Of a stretch of DNA of 64,000 bases, positions 38,568-47,050 are shown one piece after another. A program made the position numbers and the translations under genes. Every line of letters starts with the position of its first letter. Position 1 is the stretch's first letter. The notes under the pieces are model-generated. The model had not been told where the DNA came from, made no database searches, and saw nothing but the letters and a program-made list of their open reading frames with translations. The stretch is from Micromonospora arborensis (GTDB taxonomy: Bacteria > Actinomycetota > Actinomycetes > Mycobacteriales > Micromonosporaceae): NCBI RefSeq assembly GCF_003205615.1, contig NZ_PYBV01000015.1:1-64000 (forward strand), written 5' to 3'.

Positions 38568-39299
38568 TCACCAGGGCACCACACCGGCGTCCTCGAAGAA
38601 CCCGCCGGTGGGCCCGTCGTTGGGCAGGGTCGCGAGTCGGACCGCGATCGCCGCGCCCTGTTGTGGGGTACGGACGCCGCGGAAGCCGTTGAGGTCGGTC
38701 GCGACGAAGCCGGGGCAGGCGGCGTTGATCAGGATGTTCGTGTCGCGCAGCTCCTTGGCGTACTGGATGGTGACGGCGTTGAGGAACGTCTTCGATGGCG
38801 CGTACGCGACGGACAGCGGGCCCGTCGTGCGCTCGTCGGTGGAGGCGGTCTGCCGGGTGAGGGAGCCGACACCGCTGGACATGTTGACGATCCGCGGTGA
38901 CGCCGAGCGGCGCAGCAGGGGCAGCATGGCGTTGGTGACGCGGATGACGCCGATCACGTTGGTCTCCACCGCCGTCCGTACGGCCGCGAGGTCGACCGTG
39001 GTCGGCTCCTGCGGCATACCGCCGGTCACGGCGGCGTTGTTGACGAGCACGTCGAGACCGCCGGCACGCTCCTCGACCAGCCGGACGGCGGCGGTCACGC
39101 TCGTGTCGTCGGTCACGTCCAGCGGCACACCGAACGCGTCGACGCCGGCCGCGCGCAACTTCTCCACCGCGGCTTCCCGGCGCGCGTCGTCCCGCGCACC
39201 GACCCCGACGCTCCATCCGAGGGCGCCCAGGCCGGCCGCGATCTCGTACCCGATTCCCTTGTTCGCGCCGGTGACCAGCGCGATTGTCGTTTGGCTCAT
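38568..39299 (-). CDS. Short-chain dehydrogenase/reductase (SDR)
   Basis: A 243-residue complete classical SDR with the cofactor motif VTGANKGIGYEIA, DVTDDTS, NNAAVTGG, the Ser strand RIVNMSSGVGSL, the catalytic pair YAPSK (Tyr about 166, Lys about 170) and the ending PGFVATDLNG. It is divergent from a LysR regulator, and a GATACC palindrome lies between them. The substrate is unknown; the order is the standard LysR-target pair. Confidence 0.9.
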   Translation of the reverse strand: MSQTTIALVTGANKGIGYEIAAGLGALGWSVGVGARDDARREAAVEKLRAAGVDAFGVPLDVTDDTSVTAAVRLVEERAGGLDVLVNNAAVTGGMPQEPTTVDLAAVRTAVETNVIGVIRVTNAMLPLLRRSASPRIVNMSSGVGSLTRQTASTDERTTGPLSVAYAPSKTFLNAVTIQYAKELRDTNILINAACPGFVATDLNGFRGVRTPQQGAAIAVRLATLPNDGPTGGFFEDAGVVPW

Positions 39300-39354
39300 G
39301 CATCCGATCCTGTCCGCGCCGCAGCGGGCCGCCAACACCGTCTGGGTGGGCACC

Positions 39355-39371
39355 GATACCTTGCGGGTATC
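39355..39371. promoter_or_regulatory. LysR-type operator between SDR and LysR
   Basis: GATACC (39355-39360), TTGCG, GGTATC (39366-39371) is a perfect interrupted palindrome with the T-N11-A spacing typical of LysR boxes, in the 137-nt divergent gap. Confidence 0.6.
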
Positions 39372-39436
39372 CATCGAGGCCCCGCCGCAGGTGTGCACCG
39401 GGGCGGGGCGGGTCGTGCCGCCGGTACCGTTGGGGC

Positions 39437-40285
39437 ATGGAGACGCGTGAGCTGCGGTACTTCGTGGCCGTCGCCGAGGAGTTGCACTTCGGGCGCGCGG
39501 CGCAGCGGCTCGGGATCGCGCAGCCGCCGCTGTCGCGGGCGATCGCGCAGTTGGAACGGCGGCTCGGGGTGGCGCTGCTCGAACGCACCAGCCGCGCCGT
39601 CGCATTGACCGAGGCCGGCTCGGTGCTCCTGGTCGAGGGTCGGGCGGCCCTCGACGCGGTCGAGGCCGCCGAACGTCGTACCCGCCGCGCCGCCCTCGCC
39701 GGGGCGGGCCAACCCGGCCTGGTCCTCGTCACGAAGGCTGGAGCGTCCGGCGAGTTGCTGTCGAAGCTGCTTGACGCGTACGCCTCCGAGCCCGGCGCGG
39801 TCCCCGTCGACGTGCTGCTGTGCGGGGTCGGCGAGCAGGAGCGACTGTTGCGCGACGGGCGGGCGGACGTGGCGCTGCTGCACCGGCCGTTCGATTCGAC
39901 GGTCGGACTGGACAGCGAGGAGTTGCGCACGGAGGGGCAGGTGGTGGTCCTGCCGGCCGGGCACCCCCTCACCGCCCAGGCCCAGGTGCGGATGGCCGAC
40001 GTCGCCGCGCTGCCCGGCCTGCCGCCGCCGCGCCGCCCCGGCCCGGACGGCACGTACCCGGATGGACCCGGACCGCAGATACGGGACAACGCGCAGCTGT
40101 ACCAGCTGATCGCGCTCGGCCGGGCGTCGGCGGTCCTGCCCGAGTCGTGCCGGGCCGACCTGCGCCGCGATCTCGCCGCTGTGCCGGTGGTGGACGCGCC
40201 AACCGTCACGACGGTGATCGCGTGGCCGCCGCACAGCCGATCCCTGGCCCTCGCCGGGCTGATCCGGACCGCGATCCGTCTATAA
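39437..40285 (+). CDS. LysR family transcriptional regulator
   Basis: A 282-residue LysR protein. The N-terminal winged helix-turn-helix is METRELRYFVAVAEELHFGR with AAQRLGIAQPPLSRAIAQLE. The effector domain covers about 90-280, with DVALLHRPFD and VVVLPAGHPLTAQ. It probably activates the divergent SDR gene in response to that enzyme's substrate. Confidence 0.92.
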   Translation: METRELRYFVAVAEELHFGRAAQRLGIAQPPLSRAIAQLERRLGVALLERTSRAVALTEAGSVLLVEGRAALDAVEAAERRTRRAALAGAGQPGLVLVTKAGASGELLSKLLDAYASEPGAVPVDVLLCGVGEQERLLRDGRADVALLHRPFDSTVGLDSEELRTEGQVVVLPAGHPLTAQAQVRMADVAALPGLPPPRRPGPDGTYPDGPGPQIRDNAQLYQLIALGRASAVLPESCRADLRRDLAAVPVVDAPTVTTVIAWPPHSRSLALAGLIRTAIRL

Positions 40286-40505
40286 CTGCGCTGCTGGCTG
40301 ATCGCCACCCCGACGACCGGGTGCAATAGGACGGCCGTTCGGATACGTGGCCGAGTGGTCACGAAAACCGGCGGCAGAACGTCACAACTGGCAGTTAGTC
40401 TGCCTCCGCGCGTCGTTGCCTCGGCACGTCGTGCCCGCGCCCGGTAGGCGCGGCATTGCCGCCACCGCCCACCCTCGGCCGGATCAATCGACTTCAGGAG
40501 AGTTT

Positions 40506-42086
40506 GTGACACAGCAATCCGTCGCGACATCGGACAAGCTCGACGCCGCGGTGCTCAAGGTGGCGGGTGTCGTCGTCCTTGGTGCGATCATGTCGATCCT
40601 CGACGTGACGGTGGTCAGCGTGGCGCTGCCCAAATTCCAGAGTGAGTTCGACGCGTCCTACGCCCGTGTCGCGTGGACGATGACCGCCTACACCCTCGCG
40701 CTCGCCACCGTGATCCCGCTGAGCGGGTGGGCGGCGGACCGGTTCGGCACCAAACGGCTCTACATGGTGGCGCTGGCCCTGTTCACGATCGGGTCGGGGC
40801 TCTGCGCCACGGCCGACACGATCGGCGAGCTGATCGGCTACCGCGTCCTACAGGGCCTCGGCGGCGGCATGCTCATGCCGCTGGGCATGACCATCATGAC
40901 CCGCGCGGCCGGCCCGCACCGGATCGGTCGGCTGATGGCCGTCCTCGGCATCCCGATGCTGCTCGGGCCGATCGGCGGCCCGATCCTCGGCGGCTGGTTG
41001 ATCGACACCGCGAGCTGGCACTGGATCTTCCTGATCAACCTGCCGATCGGCGTCGTCGCCCTGATCTACGCACAGATGGCGCTGCCGAAGGACGCCCCCG
41101 AGCCGTCCGAGTCGTTCGACTTCGTCGGCATGCTGATGCTCTCGCCGGGCCTGGCCCTCTTCCTCTACGGCGTGTCGTCGCTGCCGGAGGCGGGCACCTT
41201 CGCCGCGACCAAGGTGTGGGCTCCGATGCTGGTCGGCGGCGCGCTGGTCGTGGCGTTCGTGCTCTACTCGTTCAAGCCCCGGCACCCGCTGCTCGACCTG
41301 CGGCTGTTCCGCAACCGCAGCCTGACCATCGCGTCGGTGACGCTGTTCGTGTTCATCATCGCGTTCATGGGCGCCGGCCTGCTGTTCCCGAGCTACTTCC
41401 TGCAGGTGCGTGGCGAGACGACGCTGACCGCCGGTCTGCTGATGGCCCCGCAGGGCATCGGCGCGTTGCTCACCATGCCGATCGCCGGCGTTCTGGCCGA
41501 CCGGGTGCCGATCGGGCGGACCGTCCCGTTCGCGCTGGCGCTCATCGTCGTCGGGTTCTTCAGCTTCACCCAGGTCGACCCGCAGACCTCGTACCTGCTG
41601 ATCGAGGGCTCGCTGTTCGTGATGGGCCTGGGCATGGGCGGCACGATGATGCCGATCATGACGTCGGCGCTGCGGACGTTGTCGGCCAACGACGTGGCGC
41701 GCGGCTCGACGCTTGTCAACATCCTTCAGCAGATCGGCGGCTCGGTCGGTGCCGCCGTCATGTCGGTGATCCTCACCAACGAGCTGAACGGTTCCCGGCC
41801 GATCCCCGGCCTGGTGGACGAGAGCGGCAAGCCGATCACCGAGGCCGGGTTGGCGATCGCCTCCCAGCAACGGCCGGAGTTGCTCCAGCAAATGCCGGTG
41901 GACCCGTCGCTCATCGAACGCGGGCTCGACTTCGCCGCGAAGTCGTTCGCCACCACGTTCTGGGTCGCGTTCGCGCTGGTCGTGCTCACGCTCGTCCCGG
42001 CGGCCCTGCTGCCGCGCCGACGTCAGCCGGCGCAGCTCGACGACGTGCAGGGCGAGCAGGTCAAGACGCCCGTCGTCATCCACTGA
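40506..42086 (+). CDS. DHA2 family MFS drug exporter (EmrB/QacA type)
   Basis: A 526-residue membrane protein with about 14 hydrophobic spans. The DHA2 signatures are visible: LDVTVVSVALP (motif D1), GWAADRFGTKRLY (motif A) and GIPMLLGPIGGPILGGWL (motif C). It would export drugs by proton antiport. GTG 40506 follows an AGGAGAG ribosome site. The 220-nt gap upstream contains no other gene; it includes a short tRNA-Ser-like string that I rejected. Confidence 0.93.
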   Translation: MTQQSVATSDKLDAAVLKVAGVVVLGAIMSILDVTVVSVALPKFQSEFDASYARVAWTMTAYTLALATVIPLSGWAADRFGTKRLYMVALALFTIGSGLCATADTIGELIGYRVLQGLGGGMLMPLGMTIMTRAAGPHRIGRLMAVLGIPMLLGPIGGPILGGWLIDTASWHWIFLINLPIGVVALIYAQMALPKDAPEPSESFDFVGMLMLSPGLALFLYGVSSLPEAGTFAATKVWAPMLVGGALVVAFVLYSFKPRHPLLDLRLFRNRSLTIASVTLFVFIIAFMGAGLLFPSYFLQVRGETTLTAGLLMAPQGIGALLTMPIAGVLADRVPIGRTVPFALALIVVGFFSFTQVDPQTSYLLIEGSLFVMGLGMGGTMMPIMTSALRTLSANDVARGSTLVNILQQIGGSVGAAVMSVILTNELNGSRPIPGLVDESGKPITEAGLAIASQQRPELLQQMPVDPSLIERGLDFAAKSFATTFWVAFALVVLTLVPAALLPRRRQPAQLDDVQGEQVKTPVVIH

Positions 42087-42091
42087 CCGAT

Positions 42092-42133
42092 CCCGCCGCG
42101 CTCGGCACCCCGCGAGGTGCCGAGCGCGGCGGG
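42092..42133. terminator. Strong bidirectional terminator
   Basis: The arms 42092-42109 and 42116-42133 are perfect 18-bp inverted copies (CCCGCCGCGCTCGGCACC on the left) with a 6-nt loop, between the convergent MFS and DUF5709 genes. Confidence 0.85.
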
Positions 42134-42140
42134 TACGGCG

Positions 42141-42602
42141 TCAGCGCAACGGGCCGTCGCCGGAGCCGTCCGGGTCTTCGACCACGTGAACCGCCGCCTC
42201 CTCCGCGCTGGCGGCACCCGCGTCGATCCCGGCGTCCCACGCCACCGACTCGGCCTCGTCATCCTCACGAACGCCCTCGTCGTAGGCGACGAGACGGCCC
42301 GCGCGTGCCTCGGCCTCGTACCCCCGGCGGGTCAGTTCGTCCTCGTCGTCGCCACCCTCGGCGTACGGGTCGACGTCGGGCACCTCCTGGGCGAGGTGCT
42401 GCTCCAAGGACTCGCCCGCCCGTTCCTCGGCCGGCGTGGTGCCGAACCGGTTCGCCGCTGTCCAGTGGTCCTCGGCGATGATGCCGGTGTCGAGTGGGTC
42501 ACCGACCCGGTCGTCGTCCAGCGTGTCGGACGCGTCCAGGACTCCGTCATCCTCGGCCACGTTCCACTCGTCGACGGAATCCATCCGTTCGGTCTGGCTC
42601 AC
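42141..42602 (-). CDS. Acidic hypothetical protein, DUF5709-like
   Basis: A 153-residue very acidic protein (many Asp/Glu runs such as DDDRVGDPLD and EGGDDEDELT) with no signal or membrane segment. The pattern matches the actinobacterial DUF5709 family, function unknown. GTG 42602 is chosen because GAGGAGA lies 6 nt upstream; the frame stays open further upstream. Confidence 0.75.
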   Translation of the reverse strand: MSQTERMDSVDEWNVAEDDGVLDASDTLDDDRVGDPLDTGIIAEDHWTAANRFGTTPAEERAGESLEQHLAQEVPDVDPYAEGGDDEDELTRRGYEAEARAGRLVAYDEGVREDDEAESVAWDAGIDAGAASAEEAAVHVVEDPDGSGDGPLR

Positions 42603-42723
42603 GGCGGTCTCCTCTTCGTCACAGTGCGGCAATGGATCAACCCTATGGCTGTCCAACGCTGCCGCATCCCGAGGCCTGCCCGCTGTGACGAACGGACCTC
42701 GGGCCACGGTGCCGGGCGAGGTG

Positions 42724-43608
42724 TCAGCGCCGCAGCAGCTCCACCACGGCCTGGGTGAACTCCGCCGGCTGCTCGATGTGCCCGAAGTGCCCGCTGTTCT
42801 CCAGCAGCACCAGCCGCGAGTCCTTGAGGCCCGCGTGCAGTTCCTCGGCGCGGTGCGGGGGGCAGATGAAGTCGTACGCCCCGACGATCACCACGGCCGG
42901 CACGGTGATCTCAGCCAGGTTCTCCCGCACGTCGAAGGGCGTCGGGTCCTGGGCGCTCGCCGGCGTCAACGAGATCCGGACAGCGGCCTGGAACGGTGCG
43001 AATTCGTCCTGCCGGCCCCAGAAGTCCGCGAAGTAGACCGGAAGCGCGGCGCGCAGGGCGACAGCCAACGACTCGTCGTCGGTGGCAGCACCGATCTGCC
43101 CGAAGGCAGCCGGGACCGCCGCCGCCTCCGGCCGGTCCGGGTGCCGCTGCGGGTACGCGGTGAGCGCGGCCATCGCCTCGGCCCAGAACTCGCCGCCGGT
43201 GACGGGCGAGGTGTCGTACAGGGCGAGTCCGGCGACCCGGTCCGGGTGGGCGAGGGCGTAACTCTGGATGACGAAACCGCCGTGCGAGTGCCCGAGCAGG
43301 TACACCCGGGGTGCGTCGAGGTGCTGGACGACGGCGTCGAGGAACCGGACATACGTGTCGAGACGGTAGTCGCCGGGGTTGTCGAGCTGCCCCGAGGCGC
43401 CCGTACCGACCGGCTCGACGTACACCATCGTGAAGTGCTCTTCCAGGCTGGGCGTCCGCAGGTACGCCCACTCGATGCCAGGGCCGCCGGAGTGCGCCAC
43501 GCACACCGGACCGCTGCCGGCGACGTGGTAGACCTGCCGAACGCCGTCGACGAGGAACGAGTGGGCGCCCGGTGCGAGGGCGCTGACGTCGTGGCTGGTG
43601 GAACCCAT
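42724..43608 (-). CDS. Alpha/beta hydrolase (proline iminopeptidase-like)
   Basis: A 294-residue alpha/beta hydrolase with oxyanion region SGGPGIEW, nucleophile elbow LGHSHGGFV (Ser about 110), the acid in VGAYDFICP and His in NSGHFGHIEQP. The HSGGPG form of HGGPG is characteristic of proline iminopeptidases and related esterases. It may share regulation with the sigma-factor gene upstream in the same direction, but a 114-nt gap separates them. Confidence 0.87.
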   Translation of the reverse strand: MGSTSHDVSALAPGAHSFLVDGVRQVYHVAGSGPVCVAHSGGPGIEWAYLRTPSLEEHFTMVYVEPVGTGASGQLDNPGDYRLDTYVRFLDAVVQHLDAPRVYLLGHSHGGFVIQSYALAHPDRVAGLALYDTSPVTGGEFWAEAMAALTAYPQRHPDRPEAAAVPAAFGQIGAATDDESLAVALRAALPVYFADFWGRQDEFAPFQAAVRISLTPASAQDPTPFDVRENLAEITVPAVVIVGAYDFICPPHRAEELHAGLKDSRLVLLENSGHFGHIEQPAEFTQAVVELLRR

Positions 43609-43722
43609 GAACTATCTCCCGATCCGAGACCCGCGGGGCGTGTGCCGACACGGCGACTGGTGCATGACGCGAACCAGATGCGTGGGTCGGGGAGAAAGTT
43701 CGCTCGTTCCGAAAAGTTTTTC

Positions 43723-44667
43723 TCAGACCAGGGATGGCAGGCGGATCGCCCGCGCCGCGACGGGGTGGAAGAGGGTGAGTTGGCGCACCCGGCCCTCGCG
43801 CAGCACCTGCAACCACAGCGCCCCTGGTGGGCAGTGCTCCGGGTCGTCGGGTGGGCTGATCAGGTCGGTTTCCCAGATCAGCACGTCGCCGCTGGCCACG
43901 ACGTTGCGCAGCCGCTGGCGTACCCCGACCGTCAGGTCGAAGTTCATGCCATTGACAGCCAGATCACGGCCGCCGCGCAGGCCGCCCGGCACGACCATCT
44001 CGGCGTCCGGCCACCAGCTCTCGCCGACCACCCGGTCGAAGTCGCCGTTCATCGCCGTGGAGATCATGTCGCGCCCCTCACGCCAGCGTGAGTCGTTCGT
44101 CGCGGTGATGTCGGTGTGCGCCGCGCTCGCCGCCGCCCGCAGGCCGTCGGTGAGCGCACGGCGGGCGTGGCTGAGGCGGCTGCGGACGGTACCGACCGGC
44201 ACGCCGCAAACGGCCGCGATCTGCTCGTACGAGGACGCGTCGCTGAAGTGCCGCAGCAGGGTGACCAGCCGGTCGGTTTCGGAGAGTTGCCCGATCGCGT
44301 GCCACACCCAGTCGCGCATCGCGCCCTGGTCCAGTGCCTCCTCGGGGGTTGGCGTGTCGGCGGGGCCAGCGAACCACTCCGGCTCGGCGACCGGCACGGC
44401 TCGGGGCCCGCGTAACGTCATCCGACTGTTGTTGCGGACGATGGCCCGCAACCACGGGCCGACGGCGGCCGGGTCGCGGACCTCGCGGATGCGGCGTAAC
44501 GCCACCACCATCGCGTCCTGCACCGCATCCTCGGCGTCGGGTCCGTAACCGAGGACGCTCAGCGCGACGGCTCGCATCGCGGCCTCGTGACGGGCCAGCA
44601 ACGCACCGAGCGCGGCGGCGTCTCCCGCCTGTGCGAGCACGACCAGCTCCGCGTCACTCTGCGTCAC
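43723..44667 (-). CDS. ECF-type sigma factor with C-terminal SnoaL/NTF2-like domain
   Basis: A 314-residue sigma factor. Region 2 (about 1-80: LGYGPDAEDAVQDAMVVALR) and region 4 (about 120-180: QLSETDRLVTLLRHF, YEQIAAVCGVPVGTVRSRLS) are complete. An additional C-terminal domain of about 120 residues resembles a SnoaL/NTF2-like fold (GDFDRVVGESWWPDAEMVVP, ISPPDDPEHCPPGALWLQVL). Such extensions occur in SigJ/ECF41-type factors and control activity without an anti-sigma. No anti-sigma gene is adjacent. Confidence 0.85.
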   Translation of the reverse strand: MTQSDAELVVLAQAGDAAALGALLARHEAAMRAVALSVLGYGPDAEDAVQDAMVVALRRIREVRDPAAVGPWLRAIVRNNSRMTLRGPRAVPVAEPEWFAGPADTPTPEEALDQGAMRDWVWHAIGQLSETDRLVTLLRHFSDASSYEQIAAVCGVPVGTVRSRLSHARRALTDGLRAAASAAHTDITATNDSRWREGRDMISTAMNGDFDRVVGESWWPDAEMVVPGGLRGGRDLAVNGMNFDLTVGVRQRLRNVVASGDVLIWETDLISPPDDPEHCPPGALWLQVLREGRVRQLTLFHPVAARAIRLPSLV

Positions 44668-44912
44668 GTGTGCGTCCTCCCTATCGTCCCGGGCGGTCTA
44701 CCTGTACCTTTTGGGGCGTTTTGCTCGGTGGTGCCGCCCGCACCAGCCTACGACGGGTGAATGTGCCGCCCGTCCGGGCCAGCACCACGGTGATCGCCGG
44801 CACCGACGACGGCTGGCGGAAAGTGGCGTCGGTCGTAGCGTGGGCGACCTGAGGACATGCGCCGGCGGTCGCCCGCGACCGGCATGCCCGCCCGGTGCGT
44901 CGGCCCGACCGG

Positions 44913-44940
44913 CCGGGAACGGCCTGGTGACCGTTCCCGG
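44913..44940 (-). terminator. Terminator of the aldo/keto reductase gene
   Basis: CCGGGAACGG (44913-44922) and CCGTTCCCGG (44931-44940) are perfect 10-bp arms with an 8-nt loop, just after the minus-strand stop. The remaining 284-nt gap 44668-44951 shows no gene. Confidence 0.7.
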
Positions 44941-44951
44941 TCGGTGCCGCG

Positions 44952-45929
44952 TCAGTAACGGCCGCCCTCGGGCGCGGGCAGCGCGTCGAGGTCGGCCAGG
45001 TCCTCGGCGCTGAGCCGCACGTCGCCGGCGGCGCAGTTGTCCACCAGGTACTTCGGGGTCTTGGTGCCGGGGATTGGAATGACCTGGTCACCCTGGGCGA
45101 CCACCCACGCGAGCGCGACCTGCGCGGGGCTGACGCCAGCCCGGTCGGCGATCTCCCGGACCCGGGCGACGATGGCGAGGTTGGCGCGCAACGCGTCCTG
45201 CTGGAAACGCGGCAGGCCACGGCGGAAGTCGTCGGCGGGCAGATCGTCGAACGAGGTGAACCGGCCGGCGAGGAAACCGCGACCGAGCGGGGAGAACGGC
45301 AGGAAGGCGATGCCCTGCTGGAGGCAGTACGGCAGCACCTCGGCCAGCGGGTCGCGGGTCCACAGCGACAACTCGGACTGCACCGACGCCACCGGGTGCA
45401 CCGCCTGGGCCCGCTGGATCTGGGCCACCGTCACCTCGGACAGGCCGATCTGCCGCGCCTTGCCCGCGGTCACCACCTCCGCCATCGCACCCCAGGACTC
45501 CTCGATGGGCACCTCCGGGTCGACGCGGTGCAGTTGGTAGAGGTCGACGTGGTCGGTGCCGAGCCGGCGCAGGCTGTCGTCGATCGCCGCGCGGATGTGC
45601 TCCGGCCGGCCGTTGTTGCCGATCTTCGGTGAGTTGCCGGGCCCACCGGTGGGGGAGGTGGCCACCAGACCGGCCTTCGTCGCCAGAACGGCCCGCTCCC
45701 GGTGGCCGTCGGCCAGTGCCCGCCCGACCAGTTCCTCGTTGGTGTACGGCCCATACACGTCCGACGTGTCGATCAGGGTGGCACCCAGGTCCAGTGCCTG
45801 TCGGATGACGGAGATCGACGTGTCGTCGTCGCGCGGGCCGGTGATGTCGTATCCGTGGCTCATGCCCATGCAGCCGAGGCCGACAACGCCGACCTCGGGG
45901 CCTGCGCTGCCCAGCGTGGTGGTTCGCAT
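44952..45929 (-). CDS. Aldo/keto reductase
   Basis: A 325-residue NADPH-dependent AKR of normal length. Catalytic tetrad residues are visible: Asp and Tyr in LIDTSDVYGPYTNEELVG, Lys in AVLATKAG and His in DLYQLHRVDP. The cofactor end is PIPGTKTPKYLVDN. It resembles the YajO/PLP-type pyridoxal or aldehyde reductases. Substrate unknown. It stands alone, between the sigma-factor gene and the DHFR-like gene. Confidence 0.92.
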   Translation of the reverse strand: MRTTTLGSAGPEVGVVGLGCMGMSHGYDITGPRDDDTSISVIRQALDLGATLIDTSDVYGPYTNEELVGRALADGHRERAVLATKAGLVATSPTGGPGNSPKIGNNGRPEHIRAAIDDSLRRLGTDHVDLYQLHRVDPEVPIEESWGAMAEVVTAGKARQIGLSEVTVAQIQRAQAVHPVASVQSELSLWTRDPLAEVLPYCLQQGIAFLPFSPLGRGFLAGRFTSFDDLPADDFRRGLPRFQQDALRANLAIVARVREIADRAGVSPAQVALAWVVAQGDQVIPIPGTKTPKYLVDNCAAGDVRLSAEDLADLDALPAPEGGRY

Positions 45930-46171
45930 GTGCCCACGCTACGACCACCGCGGGCGTTTGGTGCGGCGGGTCGGGTCGGGTACCACCAGGGTTGATGTTG
46001 TCTACGCCGGCCCCTCAGAACTTCGGCTGGGTGAGGCGGGTCCGCCCTGCGCTGACCGGCGCCGTCAAAAAAGATCGGCGGACGTGTCGAGGGCGGCGCC
46101 ACCGGCTTCGACCATGGAGTGAGGGCCGGGCACACCCGGCCCCACCAGCGGGCGAACCAAGGAGCAGATCG

Positions 46172-46774
46172 ATGACGAAGGTGACGACCGGGGCGACGAT
46201 GTCGTTGGACGGCTACATCGCGGACGCGTCCCACGGTGGCTTCGAACACCTCTTCCGGTGGTACAACAACGGTGACGTCGAAACGCCGACCGCCAATCCC
46301 GACATGACGTTTCGGACGTCCGCCGCGAGCGCCCGGCATCTGCGCGATCTCAACGAGCGGACCGGTGCGCTGGTCGTCGGCCGCCGGCTCTTCGACATGA
46401 CCAGCGGGTGGGGCGGTCGGCATCCGATGGACCTGCCCGTCGTCGTCGTCACGCACAGCGTGCCGGAGGGCTGGGAGCCGGAGAGTGACTCCTTCGTCTT
46501 CGTCACCGACGGCATCGAGAGCGCCATCGACCGTGCGAAGGCGCTCGCCGGTGACAAGGAGGTCGGTGTCAACGGTGGCACCATCGCGGCCCAGGTCGTC
46601 GAGGCCGGCCTGCTCGACGAGGTGCACGTCGACCTCGTCCCCGTTGTGCTCGGCGCCGGCATCCCGCTCTTCGCGGACCTGAAGATCGCGCCGCTGCAAC
46701 TGGAAGGGCCGATCAACGTCGTCGAGGGCACCGGCGTCACCCACCTGGCCTACCGGGTACGTCCGGCGGCCTGA
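46172..46774 (+). CDS. Dihydrofolate reductase family protein (RibD C-terminal-like)
   Basis: A 200-residue protein of the RibD C-terminal/DHFR-like fold, with TGATMSLDGYIAD, GALVVGRRLFDMTSGWGG and VNGGTIAAQVVEAGLLDEVH then VVLGAGIPLF. It probably binds NADPH; the substrate is unknown and true folate activity is unlikely for this group. ATG 46172 follows an AAGGAG site. A distant paralogue lies at 54092. Confidence 0.87.
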   Translation: MTKVTTGATMSLDGYIADASHGGFEHLFRWYNNGDVETPTANPDMTFRTSAASARHLRDLNERTGALVVGRRLFDMTSGWGGRHPMDLPVVVVTHSVPEGWEPESDSFVFVTDGIESAIDRAKALAGDKEVGVNGGTIAAQVVEAGLLDEVHVDLVPVVLGAGIPLFADLKIAPLQLEGPINVVEGTGVTHLAYRVRPAA

Positions 46775-46783
46775 CCCGTCCCG

Positions 46784-46809
46784 GGGGTCGGCCCGTCCGG
46801 GCCGGCCCC
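46784..46809 (+). terminator. Terminator of the DHFR-like gene
   Basis: GGGGTCGGCCC (46784-46794) and GGGCCGGCCCC (46799-46809) form an 11-bp stem with one G-U pair and a 4-nt loop, 10 nt after the stop. Confidence 0.7.
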
Positions 46810-46876
46810 GGTCGGTCCGCCATGTGCGGTTGTCGCGGCCCGGCGAGGTGACGCGGCGGCTCTGGCGCACCCGTCG

Positions 46877-46924
46877 GAGCGATATACCTGTGAGTCATAT
46901 CTATGCCTCTGCGGTATATCGCTC
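46877..46924. promoter_or_regulatory. 12-bp perfect inverted repeat upstream of the ligase operon
   Basis: GAGCGATATACC (46877-46888) and GGTATATCGCTC (46913-46924) are exact inverted copies around 24 nt of AT-rich sequence, 126 nt upstream of the next gene. The arms are AT-rich and the loop is long, so it is unlikely to be a terminator. It looks like a regulator site. The rest of the gap 46775-47050 shows only the terminator above. Confidence 0.6.
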
Positions 46925-47050
46925 TCGACCGGATCCGACCCCCGGCGCAGAACAGCGCGCCACCTTAACTCATCGGAAACACGGCCGGCACCAACGCTGG
47001 GAACGCTCGTCGGACAGCCAAGACCACCGATATCTCGAACCGGGGTGACC

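Noticed and set aside
40341..40360. GGATACGTGGCCGAGTGGTC resembles the 5' end and D-arm of a serine tRNA.
   Set aside because: No anticodon arm, T-arm or matching acceptor 3' strand follows within 90 nt, so it is at most a chance match or a relic.
46062..46076. An A-run (CAAAAAAGATC) as a terminator U-tract or promoter UP element.
   Set aside because: No hairpin adjoins it and no start is correctly spaced.
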